Source: an uncultured Spirochaetaceae bacterium
GTDB taxonomy: Bacteria > Spirochaetota > Spirochaetia > SZUA-6 > Bin103
Assembly (NCBI GenBank): GCA_913043885.1
Contig: CAJWOB010000119.1
Location: 1 to 7,397 of the forward strand
Reading direction: 5' to 3'
DNA length: 7,397 bases
The translations under genes and the position numbers were made by a program. The notes under the pieces were generated by a model. It saw nothing but the letters and a program-made list of their open reading frames with translations. It did not search any database and was not told the DNA's origin. This document shows positions 1-6,444 of this stretch, piece by piece. Every line of letters starts with the position of its first letter. Position 1 is the first letter of the stretch.

Positions 1-1000
1 ACAGCCTGACCCGCCGCATCGTAAACCTGGGTGAAGATGCCCCAGCCAGATTCATCCTGACCATTGCTCTCCCAGGCCACCACGAAGCCGCCACCGTCAA
101 GGGATGTCACCGACGGATCATATTGCTCCGAACCCACATAGCTGTTCACCAGGAAGTCATCACCCGTCGCAGTGCCATCCGCATCAAACATCCGGCCACG
201 GATATCCCAGCCGTTACCACCATCATGACCGGAACTGTCACGCCAGGTCACCACAAAGCCGCCATCCTCAAGCGCCGTGATATCAGGCTGCTCCTGCGAT
301 GAAGACGTATAGCTGTTGATCCGGAACTCATCACCGATCCCATTGCCGTCTTCATCGTACAACCGGGCGTAGATATCGCTGCTCCTACCATCGTACCAGG
401 TGACCACGACGGTCCCGTCGGCAAGCTCATCCATGGAAGACTGAGACTGACTGCTGCTCACATACTGGTTGACCCGCTCAACCAGGCCGACCTTATCCCC
501 CTCAGCGTCGTAGCGCTGCATCCGGATGTCATAGCTGGAACCACCCGAGTAGCCGGAGTGATCCGTCCACGTAACCACAAAGCCACCGTCAGACAGTCCC
601 AGAACCCCAGTTTCGTTCTGCGTATTGCTCGTATAGCTGTTGACCCGGAACTCGGAACCAGACTTTTCCGCACTGGCATCAAAGCGCTGACCACGGATAT
701 CCGTACCCGAACCACCTGTATGACCGGAATCATCCTGCCACGTCACCACAAAGCCGCCATCGGCAAGGGCTGCAACATCCGGAACCTGTTGGTTAGAACC
801 TGTATACGTATTAATCAGGAACTCATCACCCGTCGGCTGGCCCTTCTGATCCAGCATACGACCCCGGATATCCCAACTCGAACCACCAGAATGACCAGAG
901 CTATCCGACCACGTCGTCAAGATCCGGCCATCTGCCAGCATCACCGATGCCGGCTGCTCCTGGCTGCCGCTTGTATGACTGTTAACCAGATGTTCGCCGT
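1..1000 (-). repeat. Six tandem protein-coding repeats, about 150-172 bp each
   Basis: Diverged direct repeats in DNA, visible on the plus strand as recurring variants of ccaggaactcatcacc. These occur near 150, 319, 640, 812 and 980, with a more divergent copy near 470. Approximate units on the minus strand are 833-1000, 662-832, 488-661, 338-487, 167-337 and 1-166 (cut by the window edge). Each encodes one copy of the VNSY...GGFVVTW...DIRGQRFDA module. The unit at 338-487 is shorter and carries V-E-R-V-N-Q-Y and G-T-V-V-V-T-W variants. Because the frame is kept throughout, these are coding repeats and not CRISPR or intergenic repeats. Confidence 0.85.
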
Positions 1001-1799
1001 CAACACCGCCTTCAACCGCCGTCAGAACTATCTCTTCCGCCGTCGAACCACCCTGTGCCGTCACAATACCACTCAATGCCTCATCCGAGCTGATCGCACC
1101 CAACAGACCCGAGCGAACATCCGCAATCGTGTCCCCGGACTGAACGTTATAGCTCACACTCTCGTCACCAACCCGCAGCGTGTAGACATCGCCAACGTCG
1201 CCATCCAGCATGATCGTCTGAACCTGACGAACCGGATTGGCTCCCTCAACAACCACCAGATCATCGCCGCCCGCCGTATCTGCAACCTCAATATTGCGCA
1301 GGATCACGTCATCTGCCGCATCACTCAGGGTCAGGCTGTCGACACCATCACCCAGATCAACCGTCAGGTTACCGGTAACATCTCCAAGGGTAACTGCGTC
1401 ACCCTCTTCACTACCCGTTACAAGAGTTACAGTCCCCTTGCTGCCATCCGCCTCAAAACGCTGGCTGTAGATGCCATTGCTCGAACCATCCTGGTCACTG
1501 GACTGCCACGTCACCACAAAACTGCCGTCATCAATGGCCGTGACCGCAGGATAGTCCTGGGTCGAGTTCACATAGGTGTTTACCAGGAACTCATCACCTA
1601 TCGCGGCACCATCCGCACCATAGATCTGACCACGCACATCCGTGCCAGAGCCATCACCATGACCGGAACTGTCACGCCAGGTCACAACAAAGCCGCCACT
1701 GTTCAAGCCCGTATCCGGATCAATCAGACCCGTCACACTTGGATAAGACTGCTGCGAACTCGTGTAGGTGTTGACAAGGAACTCGCTGCCCGCCGCCGT
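1..1799 (-). CDS. Internal fragment of a giant repetitive adhesin / RTX-type secreted protein (partial at both ends)
   Basis: The minus-strand frame is open across the whole stretch (no stop in about 600 codons) and runs off the left edge. It encodes about eight copies of a roughly 51-57 residue repeat with the pattern E-F-x-V-N-[ST]-Y-x-[SN]-x-x-Q near its start, then L-x-D-G-G-F-V-V-T-W, then D-x-R-G-Q-x-[FY]-D-A-x-G near its end. Such GGFVVTW/DIRGQRFDA-type repeats are known from very large secreted, often calcium-binding, bacterial surface proteins and biofilm adhesins. Acidic and glycine-rich loops (DSSGHxGGSG) fit a beta-structured, Asp/Gly-rich extracellular protein. No signal peptide, start, C-terminal export signal or clear RTX nonapeptide array is present, so only an internal part is seen. 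Codon use is more relaxed at third positions and GC is lower than in the DNA to the right. The last few codons near 1800 are the boundary of an apparent chimeric junction, so this end is approximate. Confident as a repeat-protein fragment; the adhesin role is inferred. Confidence 0.85.
1000..1440 (-). other. Non-repeat beta-rich domain embedded between adhesin repeats
   Basis: About 145 residues separate repeat units 2 and 3 in the adhesin frame. The N-terminal half has alternating hydrophobic/Asp-Gly stretches (T-V-D-L-G-D-G-V-D-S-L-T-L, then D-D-V-I-L), reminiscent of beta-helix or RTX-like strands. The C-terminal half (I-M-L-D-G-D-V-G-D-V-Y-T-L-R-V, then S-Y-N-V-Q-S-G-D-T-I) looks like the small beta-sandwich module with a GD-x-Y-x-[VL]-x-[VI] signature often seen in phage-associated and large adhesin proteins. 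The family assignment is by resemblance only. It breaks the tandem array into a 2-unit block (about 1440-1797) and a 6-unit block. Confidence 0.55.
1440..1797 (-). repeat. Two further adhesin repeat units next to the junction
   Basis: Unit 1599-1797 starts with G-S-E-F-L-V-N-T-Y and has an insertion (I-D-P-D-T-G-L-N-S) before GGFVVTW. Unit 1440-1598 has the variant D-D-G-S-F-V-V-T-W and ends N-G-I-Y-S-Q-R-F-E-A-D-G. The first unit begins within a few codons of the compositional break near 1800. The preceding part of the module (an expected D-A-x-G-T ending) is replaced by sequence from another gene. Confidence 0.8.
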
Positions 1800-1812
1800 C
1801 GTCGCGAGCCTC
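1797..1812. other. Apparent chimeric junction between two different DNAs
   Basis: To the left lies moderate-GC adhesin-repeat coding sequence. To the right lies GC-rich coding sequence of a PhyH-type oxygenase. On the minus strand the two proteins meet in the same frame: residues up to about L-x-S-L-G-C-A-H-S-R read as PhyH, and residues from about A-A-G-S-E-F-L-V-N read as adhesin repeat. Neither protein is complete and no mobile-element ends, direct repeats or attachment site are visible. The exact base of the join cannot be fixed because GCC/GTC-rich DNA on both sides could share microhomology. Confidence 0.7.
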
Positions 1813-2102
1813 GGAGAACATCGGCTGTGCGCGCATCCGAGGGACGTCAGCACGGCAAGCGCTGCCTCGTCGCTGACCAGGTCGGCGAACACCGGGTCCT
1901 CGGTCAGCCGCAGGCTGGTGCCCTGCGATCGATGGGTGGAGCGATGTGCGGGTGAGGCGGCCGCCACACGCCGGCGCGCCGCCACCTGGATACGTGGGAG
2001 CAGGTTCGCGTCGGGCACCCCGGCGACGCGCACGTACCCGCGCGCGAGCAACTCCTTGCGCCTGGCGGTCGAGCCGGTGATGTGCTCGCTACCGCCAGCC
2101 AC
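1806..2102 (-). pseudogene. Phytanoyl-CoA dioxygenase (PhyH)-like protein, N-terminal fragment
   Basis: About 98 residues from a GTG at 2102-2100. The frame is also open further upstream to the TAG at 2159-2157, but GTG is the first plausible start near the end of the sulfatase. The pattern is [KR]-E-L-L-A-R-G-Y-V-R-V-A-G-V at about residues 16-29, then a helix. At about 60-89 comes G-T-S-L-R-L-T-E-D-P-V-F-A-D-L-V, then A-L-A-V-L-x-S-L-G. This matches the N-terminal part of PhyH-family Fe(II)/2-oxoglutarate oxygenases, in which a short-chain 'GTL...L..DP.FA.LI....AL..L..LGF' segment precedes the first metal ligands. The HxD and distal His region is absent because the sequence passes into adhesin DNA near 1805. 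It overlaps the sulfatase stop by 14 nt, so the two were probably translationally coupled in one minus-strand operon. The family call rests on recalled motif patterns. Confidence 0.55.
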
Positions 2103-2379
2103 GCTGTGCGTGCAAGCCTCGATCCGGCGGTATCTCGAACTTGCGATCCGGCTCGCCTAGCAAGCGACCATCCGCCGTCCACGCGAGGTCGCTGCCGTAC
2201 AGATGGTCGACCAGCTCTCCGCTGAGCCTCTCCAGCGCATCGGCGCGTTCGGGATCACCTGACAGGTCGTCGACCTCGGCCGGGTCGCGCTCCATGTCGA
2301 ACAGCTGCACGCGGTTGCCAACCGGATACCAGGTGAGCTTGTAGCGCTCGTCGCGGAGCATCCGAATCGCCAGGTCGCC

Positions 2380-2382
2380 CTA
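2380..2382 (-). other. In-frame TAG stop in the sulfatase (codon 378)
   Basis: The stop lies between S-S-L-Y-A-E-A-F and G-D-L-A-I-R-M-L-R-D, a region where family members usually have a charged residue. A GAG to TAG change would explain it. The frame continues to the natural-looking end (Q-R-G-W-R), 96 codons further on. Confidence 0.85.
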
Positions 2383-2925
2383 GAACGCCTCGGCGTACAG
2401 CGACGACCGCCGCGCATCTCCCACCAACGACTGCCCCTCGACGGTGTCTGGGCAGTCGATCGCGCACAGGTCCAGGAGGGTAGGCATCACATCGCGGAGA
2501 CAGGCCAGACGATTGTCGACTCGGTGATGACCCACCCGCTGGTCGTCGGCGGGCGGCACCAGGATCAGCGGCACCGCAGCAGCGGCGTCGTACAGTGGCG
2601 GCTTCGACCACAGCCGGTGCTGCCCGAGCATGTCGCCGTGGTCGCTGGTGAACATCAGTACGGTGTTGTCCAACTCGCCGTCCTCGCGGAGGACGCCGAT
2701 CAGCAGCCGGATCTGATGGTCTTTGTAGGTGGACTGGGCGTAGAAGCCGCGCAGTGCCCGGCGCGTCTCCCGCTCCGTCATCTGCAGGTTGTGGTGGTAG
2801 CGGGCACGCAGCGCGTAGGGCCAGTCTTCGAAACGCTGCGCCCACTCGGCCACTACAGGCATGGGGAGATCCCCCTCCTCGTACATGTCGAGGTAGGCGG
2901 CCGGCGGGTGGGGGGCGGCGAAGGA

Positions 2926-2928
2926 TCA
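2926..2928 (-). other. In-frame TGA stop in the sulfatase (codon 196)
   Basis: It interrupts the frame between F-W-Y and S-F-A-A-P-H-P-P, a segment where related sulfatases continue without a gap. The downstream reading frame remains intact for another 181 codons up to the second internal stop. No obvious SECIS-like hairpin could be identified by eye, and no selenocysteine is expected at this site. Confidence 0.85.
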
Positions 2929-3513
2929 GTACCAGAACGCCGGACGGGTCGGGTCGCGGCGCTGGATGACCCGGCTCATCTCACGCACGGTCCAGTTGGT
3001 CGGGTGGAGCTCTTCGGGCAGGTGCCACGGCCGCACGGTGTAGGCGTTGTTGCCCATTGCATGGGTGAGCTCCTGGCCGGCGTAGCCGGCATCCTGCAGG
3101 TGGAGCTCGTGGTCGTCCACGACGTTGCCCACGCGGCGGCGACCCTCTTCGAACAGCACCACGTCCTCGAAGCCGATGCGATCGCGCTGCGGGTAGACAT
3201 GAAGTTTGCCGACGGCGTGTGCTTGGTAGCCGTTGGCCCGAAACACGGCCGGCATGGTCGGCAGCTCGGCCGGCATCGGCCCGTGCTCGTCGAACACGCG
3301 ATCGCCGTGGGTGCGTGTGGTGGTCCCGGTCATCAACGCCCGGCGTGCCGGGATGCACATGGGCGTGGTCGAGTAGGCGCGGCTGAAGCGGACGCCGTTG
3401 GCCGATAGCTGATCCAGGGTCGGGCTGAGGATGTGGGAGTGGCCGGCGGCGCGCAGCAGGTTTTCGGGCCAGTGATCGACGCAGATGAGCAGGACGTTGG
3501 GTGGGCGTGACAT

Positions 3514-3620
3514 GGTTGGGCCTGCGCGGCGGTCGCCCGCGCGACCTCTTCCGTTCTGAAGGCTCCACCACGATGGCTCCACGTCGGATGCCGCCGCGAT
3601 AGGCGGTATAGTCGCAGGCA
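3514..3620. promoter_or_regulatory. Divergent intergenic region between the sulfatase and the reductase-SDR-PhyH set
   Basis: A 107-bp non-coding gap between the sulfatase start (minus) and the GTG of the reductase-like gene (plus), expected to hold both promoters. On the plus side a -10-like TATAGT is visible at 3607-3612. On the minus side the best that can be seen is a weak CAGG seven bases upstream of the sulfatase ATG; no convincing -10/-35 pair was found. No inverted-repeat operator was recognised. Confidence 0.5.
3607..3612 (+). promoter_or_regulatory. -10-like hexamer TATAGT immediately upstream of a GTG start
   Basis: TATAGT differs from TATAAT by one base and is the only AT-rich hexamer in a GC-rich gap. 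Only eight bases (3613-3620) separate it from the GTG at 3621, so transcription would begin at or within a couple of bases of the start codon, giving a leaderless or near-leaderless mRNA. No -35 resembling TTGACA is seen at the expected 16-18 bp spacing. Confidence 0.4.
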
Positions 3621-4265
3621 GTGGTCATCGGATTGATAGGAGCGGGCAACATCGGTAGTCAGGTGGCACGACTTGCCGTCGCCGCCGGGCACGAGGTCAT
3701 CGTCAGTAACTCGCGTGGGCCAGAGACTCTGACCGAGCTCGTCGCCGAGCTGGGAGAGCGGGCACGGGCTGGCACCGCCCACGACGCGGCAGAGGGCGGT
3801 GAGGTGGTCGTGGTGACCATCCCCCTCAAGCACTACCGCTCGGTGCCCGTCGACCCCCTGGCTGGCAAGATCGTAATCGACACCAACAACTACTCCCCCG
3901 GCCGAGACGGGCGCATCGCGGAGCTGGACGACGAGTCGACTACCACCTCGGAGCTGCTGCAGGCGCATCTGCCCGGCTCGAGGGTGGTGAAGGCCTTCAA
4001 TCACATCTACGCGCCGGAGCTCACCACCGATGGGCGCCCCGCAGGGACTGACAACCGCCGTGGGTTGGTGATTGCGGGTGACGATGCCGGGGCCAAGGAG
4101 ACTGTCACAATGCTGCTGGACCAGTTCGGGTTCGACACCGTCGACGCCGGGCCGCTCAGCGAGGGCTGGCGGATTCAGCGTGACACCCCCGGCTACGGTC
4201 CGAGGCGCACCGCCGCGGAGCTGAGGGCGGATCTGGCGGCCGCCAAGCGCTACGCGGAGCGCTAA
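3621..4265 (+). CDS. NADPH:F420 reductase-family NAD(P)-binding oxidoreductase
   Basis: A 214-residue, soluble, single-domain Rossmann protein. The N-terminus V-I-G-L-I-G-A-G-N-I-G gives the dinucleotide motif GxGxxG (G7, G9, G12). S-N-S-R-G-P-E at 29-35 after the second beta strand is the usual 2'-phosphate-binding loop of NADPH-using members. V-V-K-A-F-N-H-I-Y and the C-terminal D-A-G-P-L-S-E-G-W-R-I-Q are signatures of the 'NADPH-dependent F420 reductase' family (reductase fold, NADP oxidoreductase coenzyme F420-dependent). Family members move hydride between NADPH and F420 or act on other small substrates; many bacterial homologues lack a proven link to F420, so the electron partner is unknown. 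The start is GTG, without a clear Shine-Dalgarno, close behind a -10-like hexamer. It is the first gene of a three-gene set, with the next start 14 nt after its TAA. The protein looks intact and normal in length. Confidence 0.85.
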   Translation: MVIGLIGAGNIGSQVARLAVAAGHEVIVSNSRGPETLTELVAELGERARAGTAHDAAEGGEVVVVTIPLKHYRSVPVDPLAGKIVIDTNNYSPGRDGRIAELDDESTTTSELLQAHLPGSRVVKAFNHIYAPELTTDGRPAGTDNRRGLVIAGDDAGAKETVTMLLDQFGFDTVDAGPLSEGWRIQRDTPGYGPRRTAAELRADLAAAKRYAER

Positions 4266-4279
4266 CAGCGCTGGCATAG

Positions 4280-5389
4280 ATGTCATCTCTCGACGTGCTG
4301 GTACTTGGCGGTACGCTCTACTTCGGTAGGGCGGTCGTCGAGGAGCTGTTGGAAGCCGGTCACCGGGTAACGGTGTTCAGCCGCGGGCGACTGCGGCCAC
4401 CGTTCTGGGACTCAGTCGAGCATATCGAGGGCGACCGCACCGATGCCGATGGCCTGGTCGAGCGCCTCGGCGGGCGCACCTTCGACGGCGTCATCGACAA
4501 CATCTGCTACAACCGGGGCGAGGCCGAGAGCGTCGTCCGCGCCCTGCGGGGCCGGGTCGGGCGCTACGTGGTTGCCAGCACGGTGTCGGTCTACGGCGAG
4601 GCCGGCCACGCCATCCACCGGCACACGCCTACCCGGCCGCTGAGTGATGAGGCGCGCTTCGCCGTCGACTACCGTCCGCTGGAGCCGGTGCGGGAGGAGG
4701 ACCTCGACAACTCCACGCACCCATGGGAGTACCGCGAGGGCCTGGAGGAGTACGCCGAGGGCAAGCGTCACATGGAGCGGGTGATGCTGGAATCCGCCGC
4801 CGACTGGCCGTGGGTGGTGGTGCGGGTACCCTCTACGGTAGGTCCCGGCGATCCGAGTGGGCGTTTCGCGTTCTGGCTGACCCGGCTACTCGACGGTGGC
4901 CCCATGCTGCTTCCCGATGGCGGCGTGCACGCCACGCAGCTCGGCTACTCCCGCGACCTGGCCCATTTCCTCGTTCGGTTACTCGAAGCTGGGCCGCCCC
5001 GCACCACCTACAACTACGCGCAGCGCGAGACGCCCTCGCTGCTGTCCTGGTTGCACGCCATGGCCGGTGCCGCGGGCGAGTCCCTCGAGGCGCTTCCGGT
5101 GCCGTCGACACTGCTGCATCGGCACACCGATCTTCCCTGGAAGGACTGGTCCTACGCGCCCTTCAGCAGCACACCGGTGCTCATGAGCCTGGATCGCGCC
5201 CAACGGGAGATTGGCCTCGACTACCGTGCGTCCCTCGAGGAGTGGATGCAGGCCACCGTCGACTGGTACCTGGAGGACCGCCAGCGACTATCGGTAGCTC
5301 GGCACGGCGAGCACCGGGTGGCGGAGCTCGCCATCGCAGAGCGGTGGCAGCGTCTGGACGCCGATCCGGGCTCTCTGTTCACCGGCTGA
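4280..5389 (+). CDS. Extended SDR: NAD-dependent epimerase/dehydratase family protein
   Basis: 369 residues, a typical length for extended short-chain dehydrogenases/reductases. The N-terminal nucleotide-binding loop is V-L-G-G-T-L-Y-F-G-R (residues 8-17), a GGTxYxG variant of the usual GGTxFxG/GxxGxxG. D-G-V-I-D at 69-73 and A-S-T-V-S-V-Y-G at 99-106 match the mid-domain strands with the catalytic Ser/Thr. Y158-A-E-G-K162 gives the YxxxK catalytic pair. V-R-V-P-S-T-V-G-P-G at 181-190 is the substrate-loop strand typical of nucleotide-sugar epimerases, dehydratases and related isoflavone-reductase-like enzymes. The C-terminal half (200-369), rich in Trp and Leu, would form the substrate domain; substrate and exact reaction cannot be read. 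ATG start, no recognisable Shine-Dalgarno, 14 nt after the previous stop and 15 nt before the next start, so co-transcription is likely. Confidence 0.85.
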   Translation: MSSLDVLVLGGTLYFGRAVVEELLEAGHRVTVFSRGRLRPPFWDSVEHIEGDRTDADGLVERLGGRTFDGVIDNICYNRGEAESVVRALRGRVGRYVVASTVSVYGEAGHAIHRHTPTRPLSDEARFAVDYRPLEPVREEDLDNSTHPWEYREGLEEYAEGKRHMERVMLESAADWPWVVVRVPSTVGPGDPSGRFAFWLTRLLDGGPMLLPDGGVHATQLGYSRDLAHFLVRLLEAGPPRTTYNYAQRETPSLLSWLHAMAGAAGESLEALPVPSTLLHRHTDLPWKDWSYAPFSSTPVLMSLDRAQREIGLDYRASLEEWMQATVDWYLEDRQRLSVARHGEHRVAELAIAERWQRLDADPGSLFTG

Positions 5390-5404
5390 CGCCCGTCGCG
5401 GCGC

Positions 5405-6433
5405 ATGGAGTTGCACCAGGTCGATCACGCGGAGTTTCCGGAAAAGGGCTTCACCGTCGTCCGCGGCGCGTTCCACCAGAAGGAGCTGGAGCCGCTACGC
5501 CGCAGGCTCGAAGAGGTGATGGCCGACCTGCCCGGCTACGAGGCCCGTGTGGCCGAGGCGCACCGGGCTGCCGAGGAGGCCCATCCGATGGCGGGCGCTC
5601 CGGATGCCACCGCCCACCTCGTGGAGCAGCAGCGCCGCCTCCCCGAGCTCCCGGAGACTGCGGTTGGCCCGCGGCATCTACGTCGCCACAACCGCGTGTA
5701 TCCGCGGCGGCGCGAGCCCGCTGACCCAGTGCTCATGCGGCAGGACGCCGAGGCGGCTCGAGCGGGCGATCCGTGGCGGACCTTCGACGGCCAGGTGCAC
5801 AGTCTCGCCGACTTCTTCGCCGAGTTTCGGGAGCCGGCCGCTCACCCTATCGTGGGCGACATCCTGTCCCGTGTGCTGGCCCCGAACGTGGTGCTGTGGG
5901 CGGACCACATCTTTGCCAAAGGGGCGTACAACAACGAGCCGCCCTACCACGGCGCCAACCGCTACCATCAGGACGGGTTCTTCCAGTTCGACCGCCGCAC
6001 GGTCACGTGCTGGATCGCTTTCGAAGCGGTCACCGAGGATAACGGTCCGTTTCACTACATCCCGCTCTCCGCCGGCTACGGGCAGTTCGACTTCGACGAT
6101 CTCGGGCCCGACGGCCTCGGTGTCGAGCTTCTCGATCAGGAAGAGGTGGTCACGCTGGAGCCCGGTGACATGGCGGTCCACGACCGCTGGTCCCTCCACG
6201 CCACCGGAGCCAACCTGACCGGAAGCGCCCGGCGCGGCTGGGCACTCCACTACACCGACGCGGAGGCACGGTTCGGCGAGTTCGCGCGTCCGGTGGCGGA
6301 CGCCACCAAGTGGCACGCGGTGACCGAGGCCGGCCACCACGTGCGCTACGGCCGCTTCTCCGGCAACCTTACCTGGCGACTGGTGTGCGGCACGCAGCCC
6401 GCCAACGGGGTCAACATGCCGACCAGCAGCTAG
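5405..6433 (+). CDS. PhyH-family Fe(II)/2-oxoglutarate-dependent oxygenase
   Basis: A 342-residue protein of the phytanoyl-CoA dioxygenase family, which hydroxylates (or, in some natural-product members, rearranges) small substrates using Fe(II), O2 and 2-oxoglutarate. The N-terminus F-P-E-K-G-F-T-V-V-R-G-A-F (11-23) is the usual PhyH entry. The double-stranded beta-helix core carries R-Y-H188-Q-D190-G, the HxD iron ligands, then W-I-A-F-E-A-V-T-E-D-N-G-P (203-215). The distal ligand region is W-S-L-H265-A-T-G-A-N-L-T, followed by R276-R277-G-W for 2-oxoglutarate binding. All expected ligands are present. Residues about 60-125 form an Arg/Glu-rich insert before the core that is not well matched to the family in memory. 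It is the last gene of the three-gene set and ends 11 nt before the stop of the convergent membrane-protein gene. A second, truncated PhyH-like gene lies on the other strand next to the sulfatase. Confidence 0.9.
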   Translation: MELHQVDHAEFPEKGFTVVRGAFHQKELEPLRRRLEEVMADLPGYEARVAEAHRAAEEAHPMAGAPDATAHLVEQQRRLPELPETAVGPRHLRRHNRVYPRRREPADPVLMRQDAEAARAGDPWRTFDGQVHSLADFFAEFREPAAHPIVGDILSRVLAPNVVLWADHIFAKGAYNNEPPYHGANRYHQDGFFQFDRRTVTCWIAFEAVTEDNGPFHYIPLSAGYGQFDFDDLGPDGLGVELLDQEEVVTLEPGDMAVHDRWSLHATGANLTGSARRGWALHYTDAEARFGEFARPVADATKWHAVTEAGHHVRYGRFSGNLTWRLVCGTQPANGVNMPTSS

Positions 6434-6444
6434 TCGACCAACGG
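6434..6444. other. Very short convergent gap without a visible terminator
   Basis: Only 11 bases separate the TAG of the PhyH gene (plus) from the TAA of the membrane-protein gene (minus). No GC-rich hairpin followed by a T-run is seen on either strand in or around it, so transcription from both sides may overlap or end by a factor-dependent route. Confidence 0.5.

Larger units (their letters stand above)
2089..3513 (-). pseudogene. Cysteine-type sulfatase, full length but with two in-frame stop codons
   Basis: One 474-codon frame from ATG 3513-3511 to TAG 2091-2089, a normal length for the alkaline-phosphatase-superfamily sulfatases (arylsulfatase / choline-sulfatase-like), which hydrolyse sulfate esters. 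Visible hallmarks are N-V-L-L-I-C-V-D-H at 6-14 (first metal Asp13), C-I-P-A-R at 53-57 (Cys53 of the CxPxR motif that matures to formylglycine), V-G-K-L-H at 101-105, S-D-H-G-D at 290-294 (second metal site), W-S-K at 302-304, and a C-terminal L-F-D-M-E-R-D-P-A-E segment typical of the family. Codon 196 is TGA (2928-2926, after F-W-Y and before S-F-A-A-P-H-P-P). Codon 378 is TAG (2382-2380, after Y-A-E-A-F). Both lie in conserved context with no frame change, and each could be one substitution from sense (for example GAG at 378). It is a young pseudogene, a sequencing error, or less likely recoded. No signal peptide is evident. A GTG at 3582 would add 23 Arg/Gly-rich residues and is less convincing. 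Confidence 0.88.

Noticed and set aside
1..1000. Regularly spaced repeats that might be a CRISPR array
   Set aside because: Spacing is about 150-170 bp with degenerate copies, and the open frame encodes the same protein module each time, so these are coding repeats.
558..1955. Long plus-strand open frame opposite the adhesin repeats (465 codons)
   Set aside because: It is the exact codon-register complement of the adhesin frame. Its translation is Arg/Thr/His-rich without family pattern, while the minus frame gives clean repeated domains.
1904..2182. Minus-strand open frame across the sulfatase end
   Set aside because: The composition is Arg/Ala/Cys-rich, typical of a shadow. The neighbouring frame gives a PhyH-like pattern.
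2926..2928. Selenocysteine or other recoding at the internal TGA
   Set aside because: No SECIS-like hairpin was identified directly after it, sulfatases do not use selenocysteine there, and a second, different stop (TAG) occurs in the same gene.
2524..3408. Plus-strand open frame of 294 codons opposite the sulfatase
   Set aside because: It is an antisense shadow in GC-rich DNA. The minus frame carries CxPxR, SDHGD and other sulfatase motifs.
3333..4286. Minus-strand open frame of 317 codons spanning the sulfatase start and the reductase-like gene
   Set aside because: It overlaps two genes with clear family motifs and shows no pattern of its own.
4723..5724. Plus-strand open frame of 333 codons over the SDR/PhyH border
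   Set aside because: The translation is Arg/Ala/Gly/Pro-rich low-information sequence; the two overlapping genes have complete catalytic motifs.
5678..6340. Minus-strand open frame of 220 codons opposite the PhyH gene
   Set aside because: It is antisense to the HxD-containing oxygenase frame; Val/Glu/Gly-rich without recognisable domains.
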